From Bog-532 sp963732345 (GTDB taxonomy: Bacteria > Actinomycetota > Actinomycetes > Streptosporangiales > Streptosporangiaceae), in the NCBI GenBank assembly GCA_963732345.1, contig CAVSZI010000002.1, forward strand, positions 124,001 to 188,000: DNA of 64,000 nucleotides, written 5' to 3'. The notes under the pieces were generated by a model, which was not told the origin of the DNA, did no database searches, and saw only the letters and a program-made list of their open reading frames with translations. The translations under genes were made by a program, and so were the position numbers. Of the stretch, positions 42,604 through 52,557 are shown one piece after another (within the stretch, counting starts at the first letter, position 1; each line of letters opens with the position of its first letter).

Positions 42604-42715
42604 CCCGCCCGGGTGAAACCGTCTGCGCACCCCGCCCGGGTGAAACCGTCTGCGCGCCCGGGACCGGGTGAAACCGTCTGCGCACCCGCCCGGGTGAAAC
42701 CGTCTGCGCCCGGGA
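42604..42715 (+). repeat. Irregular tandem repeat upstream of the HtrA gene
   Basis: Four copies of a 20-nt core (GGGTGAAACCGTCTGCGC plus variable ends) occur at about 25-30 nt spacing, separated by CCCGCCCG or CCCGGGACC-like bits. Spacers are not unique sequences, so this is not a CRISPR. It lies in the intergenic region 5' of the HtrA gene and also falls in the upstream extension of the small minus-strand ORF. Confidence 0.8.
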
Positions 42716-42830
42716 CCGGGGTCGCCGGGGCCCGTTCGGCATTCTGCTGAGGGCATAACAGCGGCCGGAAGGTAGCCACGGACCGGCCGGTTGCCTTGTA
42801 ATACTGTAATCACCGCAAATGGAGGCGGTC

Positions 42831-43781
42831 ATGGCAGCAGACCGTCCACTGGACGCGTACTCGCTCATTGTTTCTGGCGTGGCCGAGAAGCTCACGCCCA
42901 AGGTGGCCAGCCTGCGCGTGCCCCGCGGGGGACCCGGGGGCTCGTCGGGTGAGAGCCTCGGCTCGGGTGTCGTCTTCACCGGCGACGGCTTCCTGCTCAC
43001 CAACGCGCACGTCGTCGGGCGCGCGCAGGGCGGCACGGCCTCGTTCTCCGACGGGACGACGGTCCCGTTCCGCGTGGTCGGCGCCGACCCGCTGTCCGAT
43101 CTGGCTGTGCTCCGCGCGACCGGCCCTACCCCGCCGCCCGCCGAGCTCGGCGAGGCCGATGATCTCGTGGTGGGGCAGATGGTCGTGGCGGTCGGCAATC
43201 CGCTGGGCCTGGCGGGTTCGGTGACGGCCGGCGTGGTCAGCGCGCTGGGCCGGTCGATGCCCGCCGGCGGGCGCGCCGGGACGCGGCTCATCGAGGACGT
43301 CATCCAGACCGATGCCGCACTCAACCCCGGCAATTCCGGCGGCGCGCTGGCCGACGCCGGCGCCCGGGTGGTCGGCATCAACACCGCCGTGGCCGGGGTC
43401 GGGCTGGGCATGGCGGTCCCCGTCAACACCACCACCCGCCGGATCGTGTCCACGCTGATGCGTGACGGACGCGTCCGGCGCGCCTACCTGGGCCTGGTCA
43501 CGGTGCCGGCGCCGGTGGCGGCACCGTGGCGCGAGCGCATCGGCCGGGCCAGCGGGCTCCGCGTGGCGGAAGTCGTCCACGGTGGCCCGGCCGACCGCGC
43601 CGGGCTGCGGTCCGGTGACCTGCTCCTGTCGGCGGCCGGGAACCCGGTCGCCGCGGCTCAGGACCTGCAGCGGCTGATGTTCGCGGAGGCGATCGGCAAG
43701 CCCCTGGCGATCACGGTCGTGCGCAACGGGGCCCTCGTGGACGTCATCGCCGAACCGTCCGAACTGGTCGCCGCCTTATGA
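42831..43781 (+). CDS. HtrA/DegP-like serine protease with PDZ domain
   Basis: 316 residues. Trypsin-like S1C protease with the catalytic triad H60 (TNAHVV), D90 (LSDLAVL) and S169 (NPGNSGG), followed by a PDZ domain from about residue 225 (GLRVAEVVHGGPADRAGLRSGD, in part). Unlike classical HtrA there is no signal peptide or membrane anchor. The ATG at 42831 is chosen because GGAGG lies directly before it; an ATG 12 nt earlier adds four residues. Substrates unknown, presumably damaged cytoplasmic proteins. Confidence 0.92.
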   Translation: MAADRPLDAYSLIVSGVAEKLTPKVASLRVPRGGPGGSSGESLGSGVVFTGDGFLLTNAHVVGRAQGGTASFSDGTTVPFRVVGADPLSDLAVLRATGPTPPPAELGEADDLVVGQMVVAVGNPLGLAGSVTAGVVSALGRSMPAGGRAGTRLIEDVIQTDAALNPGNSGGALADAGARVVGINTAVAGVGLGMAVPVNTTTRRIVSTLMRDGRVRRAYLGLVTVPAPVAAPWRERIGRASGLRVAEVVHGGPADRAGLRSGDLLLSAAGNPVAAAQDLQRLMFAEAIGKPLAITVVRNGALVDVIAEPSELVAAL

Positions 43782-43800
43782 GACTGGGCCCCAGTCTCAT
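43778..43800 (+). terminator. Dyad overlapping the HtrA gene stop
   Basis: A perfect 11-bp inverted repeat (ATGAGACTGGG / CCCAGTCTCAT) with one central base, starting at the TGA of the protease gene. It is a probable terminator without a T tract; the almost absent loop means it could instead be a protein-binding dyad. Confidence 0.6.
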
Positions 43801-44060
43801 CCACCGCCAGCGGCCCGTCAGGGCCCATAAAAATCTAATGGGCGCTACCGGGTCGGCTTCGCGGCAGACTCGGGTCCGGTAGCGACTGGCCGGTGAGCAC
43901 TCTTCCCGCCAGGCATGTGATGCCTAACCCGACGGCCGTTCTCGCCCGCCCCCGGGTCCCGACCACCGAGATTCGCCGCACGGGCGGTGAACGTATCAGC
44001 CGGGCGCGAATGTGCCCGCCGGATTCCGGGCGCCCGGCCAGCCCCTGGGACAATCGACCT

Positions 44061-44849
44061 ATGACAGACGCGGAACAGGGCAGCGGAGTGGACCTGGGTC
44101 ACGGGGTGACGATGCCGATGGTGGGCTTCGGCACGTGGCGGCTGCGCGGATCCCGCGCGTACGAGGCCGTCCGGTACGCGCTCGACGTCGGGTACCGCCA
44201 CCTCGATACGGCGATCATGTACCAGAACGAGGCGGAGGTGGGCCGCGCAGTGCGCGACAGCGGCCTCGACCGCCACGAAGTGCTCATCACGACGAAGCTC
44301 CCCCCGGAGAACGCCGGCCGCGAGCGGTCGACGATCGACGCGAGCCTCCGGGCGCTCGGCACCGAGTACGTAGACCTGTGGCTGGTGCACTGGCCGCCGG
44401 GACGTTCAGCGTCCGTGCGCGTGTGGGAGCAGTTCCTTATGATCCGCAACGAGGGACTGGCCCGGGCCGTGGGCGTCAGCAACTACGACGTCGTGCAGGT
44501 TGATGAACTGATCCGCGCCACCGGTGAGCACCCCGCCGTCAACCAGCTCCCGTGGAGCCTGCCCGGGCACGACCCGGAGCGGCTGGCGGCGATGCGGGAA
44601 CGCGGCGTGGTCGTGGAGGGCTACAGCTCACTCAAGGGCACGAACCTCCGCGACCAGCCCCTGACGCAGATCGCCCAACGGCACCATGTGACCCCCGCGC
44701 AAGTCGTGCTGCGCTGGCACATCCAGCACGGCATTCCGGTGATCCCGAAATCGGCCCAGCCGGACCGGATCGCGTCCAACTTCGCGCTCTTCGGCTTCTC
44801 GCTGAGCGCCGACGAAATGAGCGCTCTGGATGCCCTGTCCCGCCACTGA
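44061..44849 (+). CDS. Aldo/keto reductase
   Basis: 262 residues, NADPH-dependent AKR of the 2,5-diketo-gluconate reductase-like group. Catalytic set: D in DVGYRHLDTA, Y in AIMYQNEAEVG, K in LITTKLPPEN and H in LWLVHWPPG; the cofactor end shows IPVIPKSAQPDRIASN. The ATG at 44061 is chosen by homology (VDLGHGVTMPMVGFGTW begins at residue 10); the long upstream frame is not homologous. Substrate unknown. Confidence 0.93.
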   Translation: MTDAEQGSGVDLGHGVTMPMVGFGTWRLRGSRAYEAVRYALDVGYRHLDTAIMYQNEAEVGRAVRDSGLDRHEVLITTKLPPENAGRERSTIDASLRALGTEYVDLWLVHWPPGRSASVRVWEQFLMIRNEGLARAVGVSNYDVVQVDELIRATGEHPAVNQLPWSLPGHDPERLAAMRERGVVVEGYSSLKGTNLRDQPLTQIAQRHHVTPAQVVLRWHIQHGIPVIPKSAQPDRIASNFALFGFSLSADEMSALDALSRH

Positions 44850-44871
44850 CCGGAAGCCGCATTGTTCCGTC

Positions 44872-44903
44872 GCGGCATGAGTGCTTGTTAGCGCTCATGC
44901 CGC
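44872..44903 (+). terminator. Hairpin terminator after the aldo/keto reductase
   Basis: A 13-bp stem (GCGGCATGAGTGC / GCGCTCATGCCGC, one G-T wobble) with the 6-nt loop TTGTTA, starting 22 nt after the stop and followed by CCCCCTTTC. Confidence 0.8.
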
Positions 44904-44973
44904 CCCCTTTCGCAGGTGGTTCACGCGCTTCATCGCGACCCCTCATGGGCCAACGGCGGAAGCCGCATCTCCC

Positions 44974-45008
44974 GGCCTGTGGATAACCGGACTGGTTATC
45001 CACAGGCC
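44974..45008. promoter_or_regulatory. Inverted repeat carrying two perfect DnaA-box sequences
   Basis: Two 15-bp arms (GGCCTGTGGATAACC / GGTTATCCACAGGCC) around a 5-nt centre. Each arm contains TTATCCACA or its complement, the strong DnaA-box consensus. It lies 121 nt upstream of the ssb start and 125 nt after the reductase gene. It may bind DnaA near ssb, or it may simply be a stable RNA hairpin; the sequence alone does not decide. Confidence 0.45.
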
Positions 45009-45129
45009 GACGCCTGAGCTCCCGCTTGCCCCTGGCGGTCAGCCACCGTGGACGTAGCCCCGGCGAAGCGGATGCCGGGGAACCCATGGCAGCGGCGGCA
45101 CGATGCCGCCCGACCGCAGGAGGATCGAG

Positions 45130-45711
45130 ATGAGTCAAGGCGGATATGTGACGTTGATCGGCTTCGTGGCTACCGAGCCGAGAATCAGCCAGTTCAGCGA
45201 CGGCACCGATGTCGCGAACCTGCGTATCGGGTCGAGCAGCCGCAAGCTCGACCGTGAGACGGGGGAGTGGCGCGACGGCGAGCTGTCGTTCTATTCGGTG
45301 CGGTGCCGGAAGTCGCTGGCCCGCAACGCGAAGATCTGCTTGCGCAAGGGGCAGCCCATCGTCGTCGCCGGGAAGCTGCACACCCGGTACTACCAGGACC
45401 GGAGCGGGCAGCAGCGGTCCGATGTCGAGGTGTGGGCCGACACCGTCGGCTACGACCTGGCCCGCGGTGTCGCGCATTTCAGCTGGAATCAGCGTTCCTC
45501 GGCCGACAGCTCCGCCCTGGCCCACGGCGAGGCGATCAGGGCCGGCCTGGAAGGCGAGGATGAGCCGGGCGCGCTCGCGGACGGCCAGCTGGCCGGGATC
45601 GGCGCCGGCTCCGGCGGCGAGATGTTCGACGAGCAGGCCATTGCCGAGCTGGACCACGAACTGCTGGACCACGAACTGGACGAATCGGCGGCCGAGCCGG
45701 CCGCCAGCTAG
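45130..45711 (+). CDS. ssb: Single-stranded DNA-binding protein
   Basis: 193 residues. An OB-fold domain occupies residues 1-115 (GYVTLIGFVATEPRISQFSDG, VANLRIGSSSRKLD, FYSVRCRKSLARNAK, KGQPIVVAGKLHTRYYQDR). A variable acidic C-terminus with repeats (AELDHELLDHELDE) replaces the classical DDDIPF tail, so this is probably an additional, SsbB-like paralogue rather than the main replication SSB. The ATG is preceded by AGGAGG at 45118-45123. Transcription probably ends at the hairpin at 45743. Confidence 0.9.
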   Translation: MSQGGYVTLIGFVATEPRISQFSDGTDVANLRIGSSSRKLDRETGEWRDGELSFYSVRCRKSLARNAKICLRKGQPIVVAGKLHTRYYQDRSGQQRSDVEVWADTVGYDLARGVAHFSWNQRSSADSSALAHGEAIRAGLEGEDEPGALADGQLAGIGAGSGGEMFDEQAIAELDHELLDHELDESAAEPAAS

Positions 45712-45742
45712 CTGCCGGGACGGCGGCCGGTCAGGGGCGGCG

Positions 45743-45767
45743 GAGTCCGGCCGGAACGGCCGGACTC
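45743..45767 (+). terminator. Hairpin terminator after ssb
   Basis: A 10-bp perfect stem (GAGTCCGGCC / GGCCGGACTC) with loop GGAAC, 31 nt after the ssb stop. Confidence 0.75.
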
Positions 45768-46027
45768 AGCCCCAGACGACCCCTCGCACGGAATCCGCTC
45801 TTTGCATAGCCATTACCTGCTTTCGGGGCTTGCGGTCAGGCGGCCGCACGCGGCGGGTGACACTGCGCACGCACCCCATCCTTCTGCGTAACCGTTCTGA
45901 AGAAACTAACATACAGCTCCGCCGCACTTGTCACACTTACGTTCATGGCTGTTACTGAAAGTGATGCGAGCGGCGACTCGAACACTTAAAGTTTCCAGAA
46001 AGACCCAATCAGTGACAGGCGAGAGGC
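45768..46027. other. Promoter region of the diguanylate cyclase gene
   Basis: 260 gene-free bases; the part from 45885 to 46010 is AT-richer than the flanks and is the likely promoter. No recognisable operator or riboswitch seen. Confidence 0.4.
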
Positions 46028-47461
46028 ATGCCATCAGCCGATCAGGTCATGAGTCAGCGGGCATCTTCCCGCGGCGTGCTACGGCGCTTCGGCCGCCCGC
46101 GGAGCTGGCAGCTCTTCGCGCTGCCGGCGCCTGTGGTCGGGTACGTGTTCGCGGTCATCGCCGCAGATCTCGGTCTGACCGTGCGCGGGATCCTGCATAC
46201 CCCGGTGCGGGCGGCGGACGTGGCCCTGTTCGCGGCCCTGCTCATCTGCGGAGCCGTCTGCATCGAGGCGACCCGTCGCCTGGGGCAGCCGACCGGTGTC
46301 TCACGTGACCTGCTCTCGGCGTGGTGGCTGCCGATCGCGCTGCTGCTTCCGCCGGTGTACGCACTGATTGCCCCGATTGTCCTGGGCGTGCTGCTCTACC
46401 TGCGGATCCGCCGCACGCCTGCCTACCGGCGGCTGTTCAGCTCGGCCGCGCTCGGCCTGGCCGGCGCGACCGCCTCGGCCGTCTTCGGGCACGTGGGCCC
46501 GAGCGTCACGGCGGCGCGGCCGGTGCCCTGGGTGTCCCATACCGCGGTGAACGCCTGGTTCATGCGGCCCGCGGCCGTGCTGACCGCGATCGGCTGCGCG
46601 GTGCTGTTCAACGTGCTCAACACGGGCATGGTCGCGGTCGCCGCTCATGCGGCCCAGCCCCAGGCCCGCTGGGCGGAAGTGCTATGGGACCAGGAGAGCC
46701 TGCTCCTGGACGTCACCGAGATCTGCGTGGGTGTGCTCGTGCTGATCGCCTGCGCGCTGAGCCCGGCGCTGCTCTGCGTGACACTGCCCCCGGTCATCGT
46801 CCTGCAGCGCAGCCTGATGCACCAGCAACTGCAGGCCGCCGCGCGCACCGACGCCAAGACCGGGCTGCTGAACGCGACCGCGTGGCAGCGGGAGGCCGAC
46901 ACAGAGATCGCGCGGGCGCGGCGGGCGGGGGAGACCCTCGCGCTGCTGCTCTGCGACGTCGACCACTTCAAGCGGGTCAACGACACGTACGGGCACCTGA
47001 CCGGCGATGACGTGCTGCGCGGGCTAGCCGTCGAGCTGCGCCAGCAGGTGCGCGGGTCGGATGTGGTGGGCCGGTTCGGGGGCGAGGAGTTCGTCGTCCT
47101 GCTCCCGCGTGCCGACGCCGACGAGGCATGCAAGATCGCCGAACGGCTGCGGCACCGGGCCAGTGTCATGGGCGTGTACGCGGACAGCGATGCCGTCAAC
47201 GTGACGATCTCGATCGGCGTCGCGATCCTCGGGATGCACGGCCGCGACCTGTTCGAACTGCTGGCCGCCGCCGACGTCGCGCTCTACCGGGCCAAGGATG
47301 CCGGACGAGACCAGATCTGCGTGTATTCACCCGGCGGCCCGGCCTGCACGGACAGTCGCGAGGATAAGACCCCGGACCCGGCGGCCTTAGAGCCGGAAGC
47401 ACCGGACGTGGAGCCCGGCCTTCGGGAGACGGACGGAGGTACCGGGGATTCGGTGCCGTAG
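46028..47461 (+). CDS. Membrane-bound diguanylate cyclase
   Basis: 477 residues. The N-terminal half (residues 30-260) has about six to eight hydrophobic segments and acts as an integral-membrane sensor of unknown type. A complete GGDEF domain follows (DAKTGLLNATAW near 276, LLLCDVDHFKRVNDTYGHLTGDD, active site GRFGGEEFVVLLPR). The allosteric I-site RGSD lies five residues before GGEEF, so product inhibition by c-di-GMP is predicted. No EAL domain. It should raise c-di-GMP, which in filamentous actinomycetes delays development. ATG preceded by GGCGAGAGG. Confidence 0.93.
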   Translation: MPSADQVMSQRASSRGVLRRFGRPRSWQLFALPAPVVGYVFAVIAADLGLTVRGILHTPVRAADVALFAALLICGAVCIEATRRLGQPTGVSRDLLSAWWLPIALLLPPVYALIAPIVLGVLLYLRIRRTPAYRRLFSSAALGLAGATASAVFGHVGPSVTAARPVPWVSHTAVNAWFMRPAAVLTAIGCAVLFNVLNTGMVAVAAHAAQPQARWAEVLWDQESLLLDVTEICVGVLVLIACALSPALLCVTLPPVIVLQRSLMHQQLQAAARTDAKTGLLNATAWQREADTEIARARRAGETLALLLCDVDHFKRVNDTYGHLTGDDVLRGLAVELRQQVRGSDVVGRFGGEEFVVLLPRADADEACKIAERLRHRASVMGVYADSDAVNVTISIGVAILGMHGRDLFELLAAADVALYRAKDAGRDQICVYSPGGPACTDSREDKTPDPAALEPEAPDVEPGLRETDGGTGDSVP

Positions 47462-47511
47462 GCCGCCAGCCCGGCGGCTCGGCCTGGCCTGGGCCGAATA
47501 CGCTAGGTGTC

Positions 47512-49175
<1,664 letters not shown>

Positions 49176-49837
49176 CGACCGCGAGCCCGGGCCTGGTGCC
49201 CGGGCGAGCGGCCGGTGTGCCGGCGAAGTACCATCGCGCGGGCGCGAAGCGCCGGGGGGGGCCGGGGGGGCGTGCCACTCCAAATGGCAAACAGCCAACC
49301 CAAGCCGACGCCTGGCGATCGAGTGGACCACCGAACTGTGCCCGAGCACGCAACGAAGGGGGAACAGCAGTGACACCGAGTTTTCCCGGTTCGCTCCCTA
49401 TAGGGGAGACGAGACAAATCCGAAAAAATACGTGGCCGCCGCCTGGTCATTGAATGGACGGCCCAGCTCTGAGACCACCACGCTAAACGCGGCCAGCATG
49501 ACCGGCCGCGCGGTCTAAGGAAGGCAGGCACCCAGAGCGATAGACCCACCGGCCGGGGGCCGAGCGCCGCCGCACTCCTCCCCGGCCACGCCCAGCGGGC
49601 ACGGCAGCAGCCATCAGAGGCATGGCCCGCCCGCCCGCCGTCGGCCCCCGGCCAGATTGAACGCGCGCCGCCGTGACCTGAGATCTCTCTGCTGGGTGAC
49701 CTCAGAACAGTGTTGGCAACAGTCGTTCGCGAGTCGGCCTCGTCCTTTTTAGTACCTCGTTCGGCCGATCACTTGCGTGCAAATATCGTTCACCAGGCGG
49801 CCCGACCTGGCCTGCCGCAGGTGAGCTCCTACGTGGT
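49176..49837. other. Gene-free region with G-runs
   Basis: About 660 bases with two G-runs near 49251-49270 and two loosely similar segments (about 49300-49340 and 49440-49480, sharing GCCTGG ... TGGAC) that look like decayed repeats. No frame with recognisable homology. It marks the switch from the conserved genes to the fragment-rich accessory region. Confidence 0.4.
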
Positions 49838-49930
49838 GTGTCCGTCAGCGACCGCGATTCACGGCTGATCACCGTCCGATCGGGCCCGCCACGCGCACGT
49901 CATATGATCCGCAGATCAGTACAGCGTGTC

Positions 49931-50251
49931 CGCACAGTGTCGGACGGGGGGTCATACCTTCGCCCGGTGACCCTTGGTGATGTGACCCGCGCTTCGCGGC
50001 CGGAGCTTCAAGCCGACGAGGCGCCGGTCGGTGTCGGAGAGGTCGCCGACGATTTTCCTCATGGGCGGCGGCTGTTCCTCGACCAGACCGAGATCCACCG
50101 CGACTGGAACGCCCGTTACGTCTGGCCGAAGTTCGTGACCGCCGTGCCGGCCGATTTCTTCGAGGCCGTCCGGTCCGACGCCGCGGGCACCGGGGCGTGG
50201 ATCACGCCGCAGAGCCGGGACATGAACCCGCTCTACACCGGCAAGGACGTC
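49931..50251 (+). pseudogene. Glycoside hydrolase family 38 (alpha-mannosidase) internal fragment
   Basis: In the frame that opens at 49838, the stretch RRLFLDQTEIHRDWNARYVW, then KFVTAVPADFFEAVR and QSRDMNPLYTGKDVS resemble an internal part of bacterial GH38-like enzymes, where the last motif is normally followed by an IDTKQA-type segment. Here the match ends abruptly at about 50251 and the next codons belong to another gene family. Neither the N-terminus nor the C-terminus of the enzyme is present. The family call is from memory of the motif and is moderate. Confidence 0.5.
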
Positions 50252-50620
50252 TCCTGGCCGGGCGCAATGCCGAGACGCTGCACGCCACCACCGCCGCCGG
50301 GGCCACCGGAGATGCCGGGGAAACCCTGGTCGTGCCGGCCGACGTGCGGTCCGCCGAGTCGGTCGGCGCCTTGTTCACGGCGGTGGTGGCCACGTGGGGC
50401 CGGGTGGACGTCCTGGTCAACAACGCGGGCACGTTCGGGACTGGCGCACCGCTGGACGACGTGCCGCTGGAGGTGTGGAACGCGGTCATCGACACCAACC
50501 TCACCGGCTCGTTCCTGTGCGCGCAGGCGGCGTTCCGGCAGATGAAGCAGCAGGATCCGCAGGGCGGCCGGATCATTAACAACGGCTCGGTGTCGGCGCA
50601 CGTCCCGCGCCCGTGCCTGA
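50252..50620 (+). pseudogene. Short-chain dehydrogenase internal fragment fused to the GH38 remnant
   Basis: In the +1-offset frame starting inside the junction, LAGRNAETLHATTAAG and LVVPADVRSAESVGALF are followed by the SDR motif DVLVNNAGTFG and then GGRIINNGSVSAHVPRP. The N-terminal TGxxxGIG cofactor loop is missing. The sequence breaks off after HVPRP, just before the catalytic YxxxK, and continues as unrelated residues to a stop at 50667. The fragment is therefore truncated at both ends and inactive. Confidence 0.75.
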
Positions 50621-50667
50621 CAACGGCCATGCAACGGCCGCTCTGGACGCACATCAGACAGAAATAG

Positions 50668-50975
50668 CGATGATCACCCGTGTATCTGGCGTTATACGGC
50701 CCAAAGAGTTTGGTGATCTTCGATCACATCCTCCCTGCCGATTCGGATTGGGCGGGCCGCTGGCTGGTTGGCTGCGGCGTGGCACCCACATTCACCAGTT
50801 CTTTGCGTGCCCGGCCATGCCCAGCTGATCGACCATATTTGGCTTCGGCCATGCATTGGCAGGGCCAGCCTGACAGCCTCGATGTGATCGGCGGTGGTAA
50901 TGCCGCCTCAGGGGTTCCCGTTGGGCCGGCGCCGCTGAAGGTCAGGCCAGTCGGTTCGGCAGAGGGACGATCGTC
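50668..50975. other. Gene-free, less GC-rich spacer
   Basis: About 300 bases between the SDR fragment and the next gene; open frames here have no recognisable domain. The lower GC suggests decayed foreign DNA. Confidence 0.35.
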
Positions 50976-51635
50976 TTAGGCGCCGGCGTCCCTGTCGGTG
51001 CCCGGCCACTGGCCCAGCCACTGCGCATAGGACCTGGATTGATCCGGGCCGGGTTCGACCCCACCGGGCAGGGCCTGGGCGAACACGAGCGCGGCGGTAG
51101 CCTCGAGTTCGCTGCGCAGCAGATGGGCGCGCCCGGTCGTCTCGAATCCCAGGGTCCACCAGTCCTGGCCGCTCGCATGGACCTCGGTGAGTTCCACCTC
51201 ACACTGCCGCTCCTGGCCCAGCCCCGGGCCGCGCGCCACGATCTGCCCGCAAGCCAGTGAGAAGCGGCTGATGCGCCGCCTCTTCCGGACGGGCGTCCAG
51301 CCGGGCCGGACGCCGGTGCCGGGGCTGAGCGGGCTGAAGGGAAAGCACCACTTCTGCCAGGACTCCATGCGACCGCGGGCGCGGCCCGCCACCTCCAGGA
51401 TTCCCGGGCTTCCGCGGTAGGCCTTCACATCCAGTGCCCCGCCCCCGCGGACCTTCACCGACAGCCCGGGCAACTGCGGATCCAGCAGGTAGACGTCCTC
51501 ACGTGACTCTGTCCTGGCCGGGAACCGCCCGAACCATCGGGCCACCGCGGCCTCCATCTGGCCTGGGAAGATCCAGCGCATCTCCAGGCTGCGGACTCCT
51601 CCGGTGAGCAGGCTCTCAGGCGGTACACCCGTCAT
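50976..51635 (-). CDS. Conserved-looking protein of unknown function
   Basis: 219 residues without a signal peptide or transmembrane segment. The sequence is well composed (EMRWIFPGQMEAAVARWFGR, then DVYLLDPQLPGLSVKVRGGG, GILEVAGRARGRMESWQKW) and looks like a genuine globular protein. The alternating charged and hydrophobic strands and a Lys/Arg-rich core faintly resemble CYTH-type triphosphatases, but the ExExK motif is not seen, so I do not assign it. The start is supported by AGGAGCAGAAGG before the ATG. It stands alone between fragment-rich regions. Confidence 0.65.
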   Translation of the reverse strand: MTGVPPESLLTGGVRSLEMRWIFPGQMEAAVARWFGRFPARTESREDVYLLDPQLPGLSVKVRGGGALDVKAYRGSPGILEVAGRARGRMESWQKWCFPFSPLSPGTGVRPGWTPVRKRRRISRFSLACGQIVARGPGLGQERQCEVELTEVHASGQDWWTLGFETTGRAHLLRSELEATAALVFAQALPGGVEPGPDQSRSYAQWLGQWPGTDRDAGA

Positions 51636-51764
51636 CGCCTTCTGCTCCTGACACTGATGGCCGGCCGAGATTTTACATATCGGGTTCCGCGGTTATCCGT
51701 CCCGATGCGACGACGTCAACAAGCGATTGTGGTCGCGGTGGTTCTGGTCGGCCATGTTGTAGGA

Positions 51765-51850
51765 CTCCCGGTTCGTTCGCCCCTGCCCCAGGTCGTCCAC
51801 CTCGACTTCCCCAGCATCACGGTCGATGCGGATCACGTACGGCGTACGCG
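51765..51850 (-). pseudogene. Fragment of a CoA-disulfide reductase gene
   Basis: On the minus strand, VIRIDRDAGEVEVDDLGQGR then TNRESYNM matches VIGIDRDAREVEVRDLAPGR ... TYRESYDK of the intact reductase at 61658 (nt about 61893-61976). Nothing else of the gene remains here. The similarity is visible at nucleotide level as well, so it is a recent partial duplicate. Confidence 0.8.
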
Positions 51851-51943
51851 CGAAACAGCCGTACCCGGCCGGGGCCGGCGGGTTGGCTGACTTTCCGTGG
51901 CAGCCGCGGTGCCCGGGGCGGGCTAGGACAGGCGGCCGGGGCT

Positions 51944-52064
51944 TTACATCTCCTTGACCGCTTTCTGCATAGCCTTGTCGAGGTCCTTCGGATCCACGTC
52001 AAGCTCCTGGGCTGTCTGCTTCTCCGCCCTGGTCACCGCGTTCTCGATCGCTTCCTCGACCTTT
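51944..52064 (-). pseudogene. C-terminal fragment of a DUF1269 gene
   Basis: The minus strand encodes a 39-residue tail (KVEEAIENAVTRAEKQTAQE ... KDLDKAMQKAVKEM) ending in TAA at 51944-51946. It is about 85-90% identical to the last residues of the intact DUF1269 protein at 60879, and the roughly 110 nt after the stop also match. The N-terminal three quarters are missing; the CMD-like gene now occupies that position. Confidence 0.85.
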
Positions 52065-52078
52065 GGGCCTGGTTGCTG

Positions 52079-52411
52079 CTACTGCCTGGCATCGTCCTCG
52101 TCGGCCATCTCGGCCTCGGCCACCTCAATCGCAAAGCCCAGCGCCCGGAGGATCTTCCCGCCTGCCGAGACCACCCGGGCCGTGCCCACCACCGGGGCAA
52201 CCGCGATCATGACTCCCTGGAGATCGTCGGCGGTGATCCCGCTGTCCTCGGCGGCCCCGGCGTTGGCGAGGTAGGAGGCAGGCGGCGCGTCCACCGCGAT
52301 CAGCGCGGCGACCCTCGCGAGCATGAGCTCGCGCGGGGCAAGAGAATTATGCTCGACCGACGCCGCAGTAATGTCGGCGAGTGTGTCAAGGACAGGTGTA
52401 TCGGCGGTCAT
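52079..52411 (-). CDS. Carboxymuconolactone decarboxylase (AhpD/CMD)-like protein
   Basis: 110 residues. Helical CMD-like protein: TADTPVLDTLADITAASVEH, then PRELMLARVAALIAVDAPPA, GITADDLQGVMIAVAPVVGT and GFAIEVAEAEMADED. The CxxC pair of AhpD is absent, so peroxidase activity is not expected. ATG at 52411 follows GGAGGAGG. Its 200-nt upstream region, with regulatory element copy a, matches the upstream region of the DUF1269 gene at 60879 almost throughout. Co-regulation with that gene is likely. Confidence 0.8.
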   Translation of the reverse strand: MTADTPVLDTLADITAASVEHNSLAPRELMLARVAALIAVDAPPASYLANAGAAEDSGITADDLQGVMIAVAPVVGTARVVSAGGKILRALGFAIEVAEAEMADEDDARQ

Positions 52412-52500
52412 GGGGCCCTCCTCCAGCTTCGCCGGCATCCTTTGCCAGGCGGTTCAGCGAATCCGCCTCAGCCGTTACCGGCCGCTGCGTCACGGTTGCA

Positions 52501-52557
52501 GGCTCACACCCAGGCAGGTGACCCTGCATCACCTACCGCCCGAATTCACCTAGGGGG
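52501..52557 (-). promoter_or_regulatory. Repeated regulatory element, copy a (upstream of the CMD-like gene)
   Basis: Read on the minus strand: CCTAGGTGAATTCGG, then a dyad GGTAGGTGA - 7 nt - TCACCTGCC, then GTGTGAGCCTG. The same order occurs at 55440, 60041 and 60733. The start codon of the CMD-like gene lies about 90 nt downstream. Confidence 0.75.

Noticed and set aside
42604..42715. Possible CRISPR array
   Set aside because: Spacers are short and repetitive, the repeats vary, and no cas genes are nearby.
51657..51890. Plus-strand small ORF
   Set aside because: It is the opposite strand of the CoA-disulfide reductase remnant; the same peptide pattern appears antisense to the intact gene.
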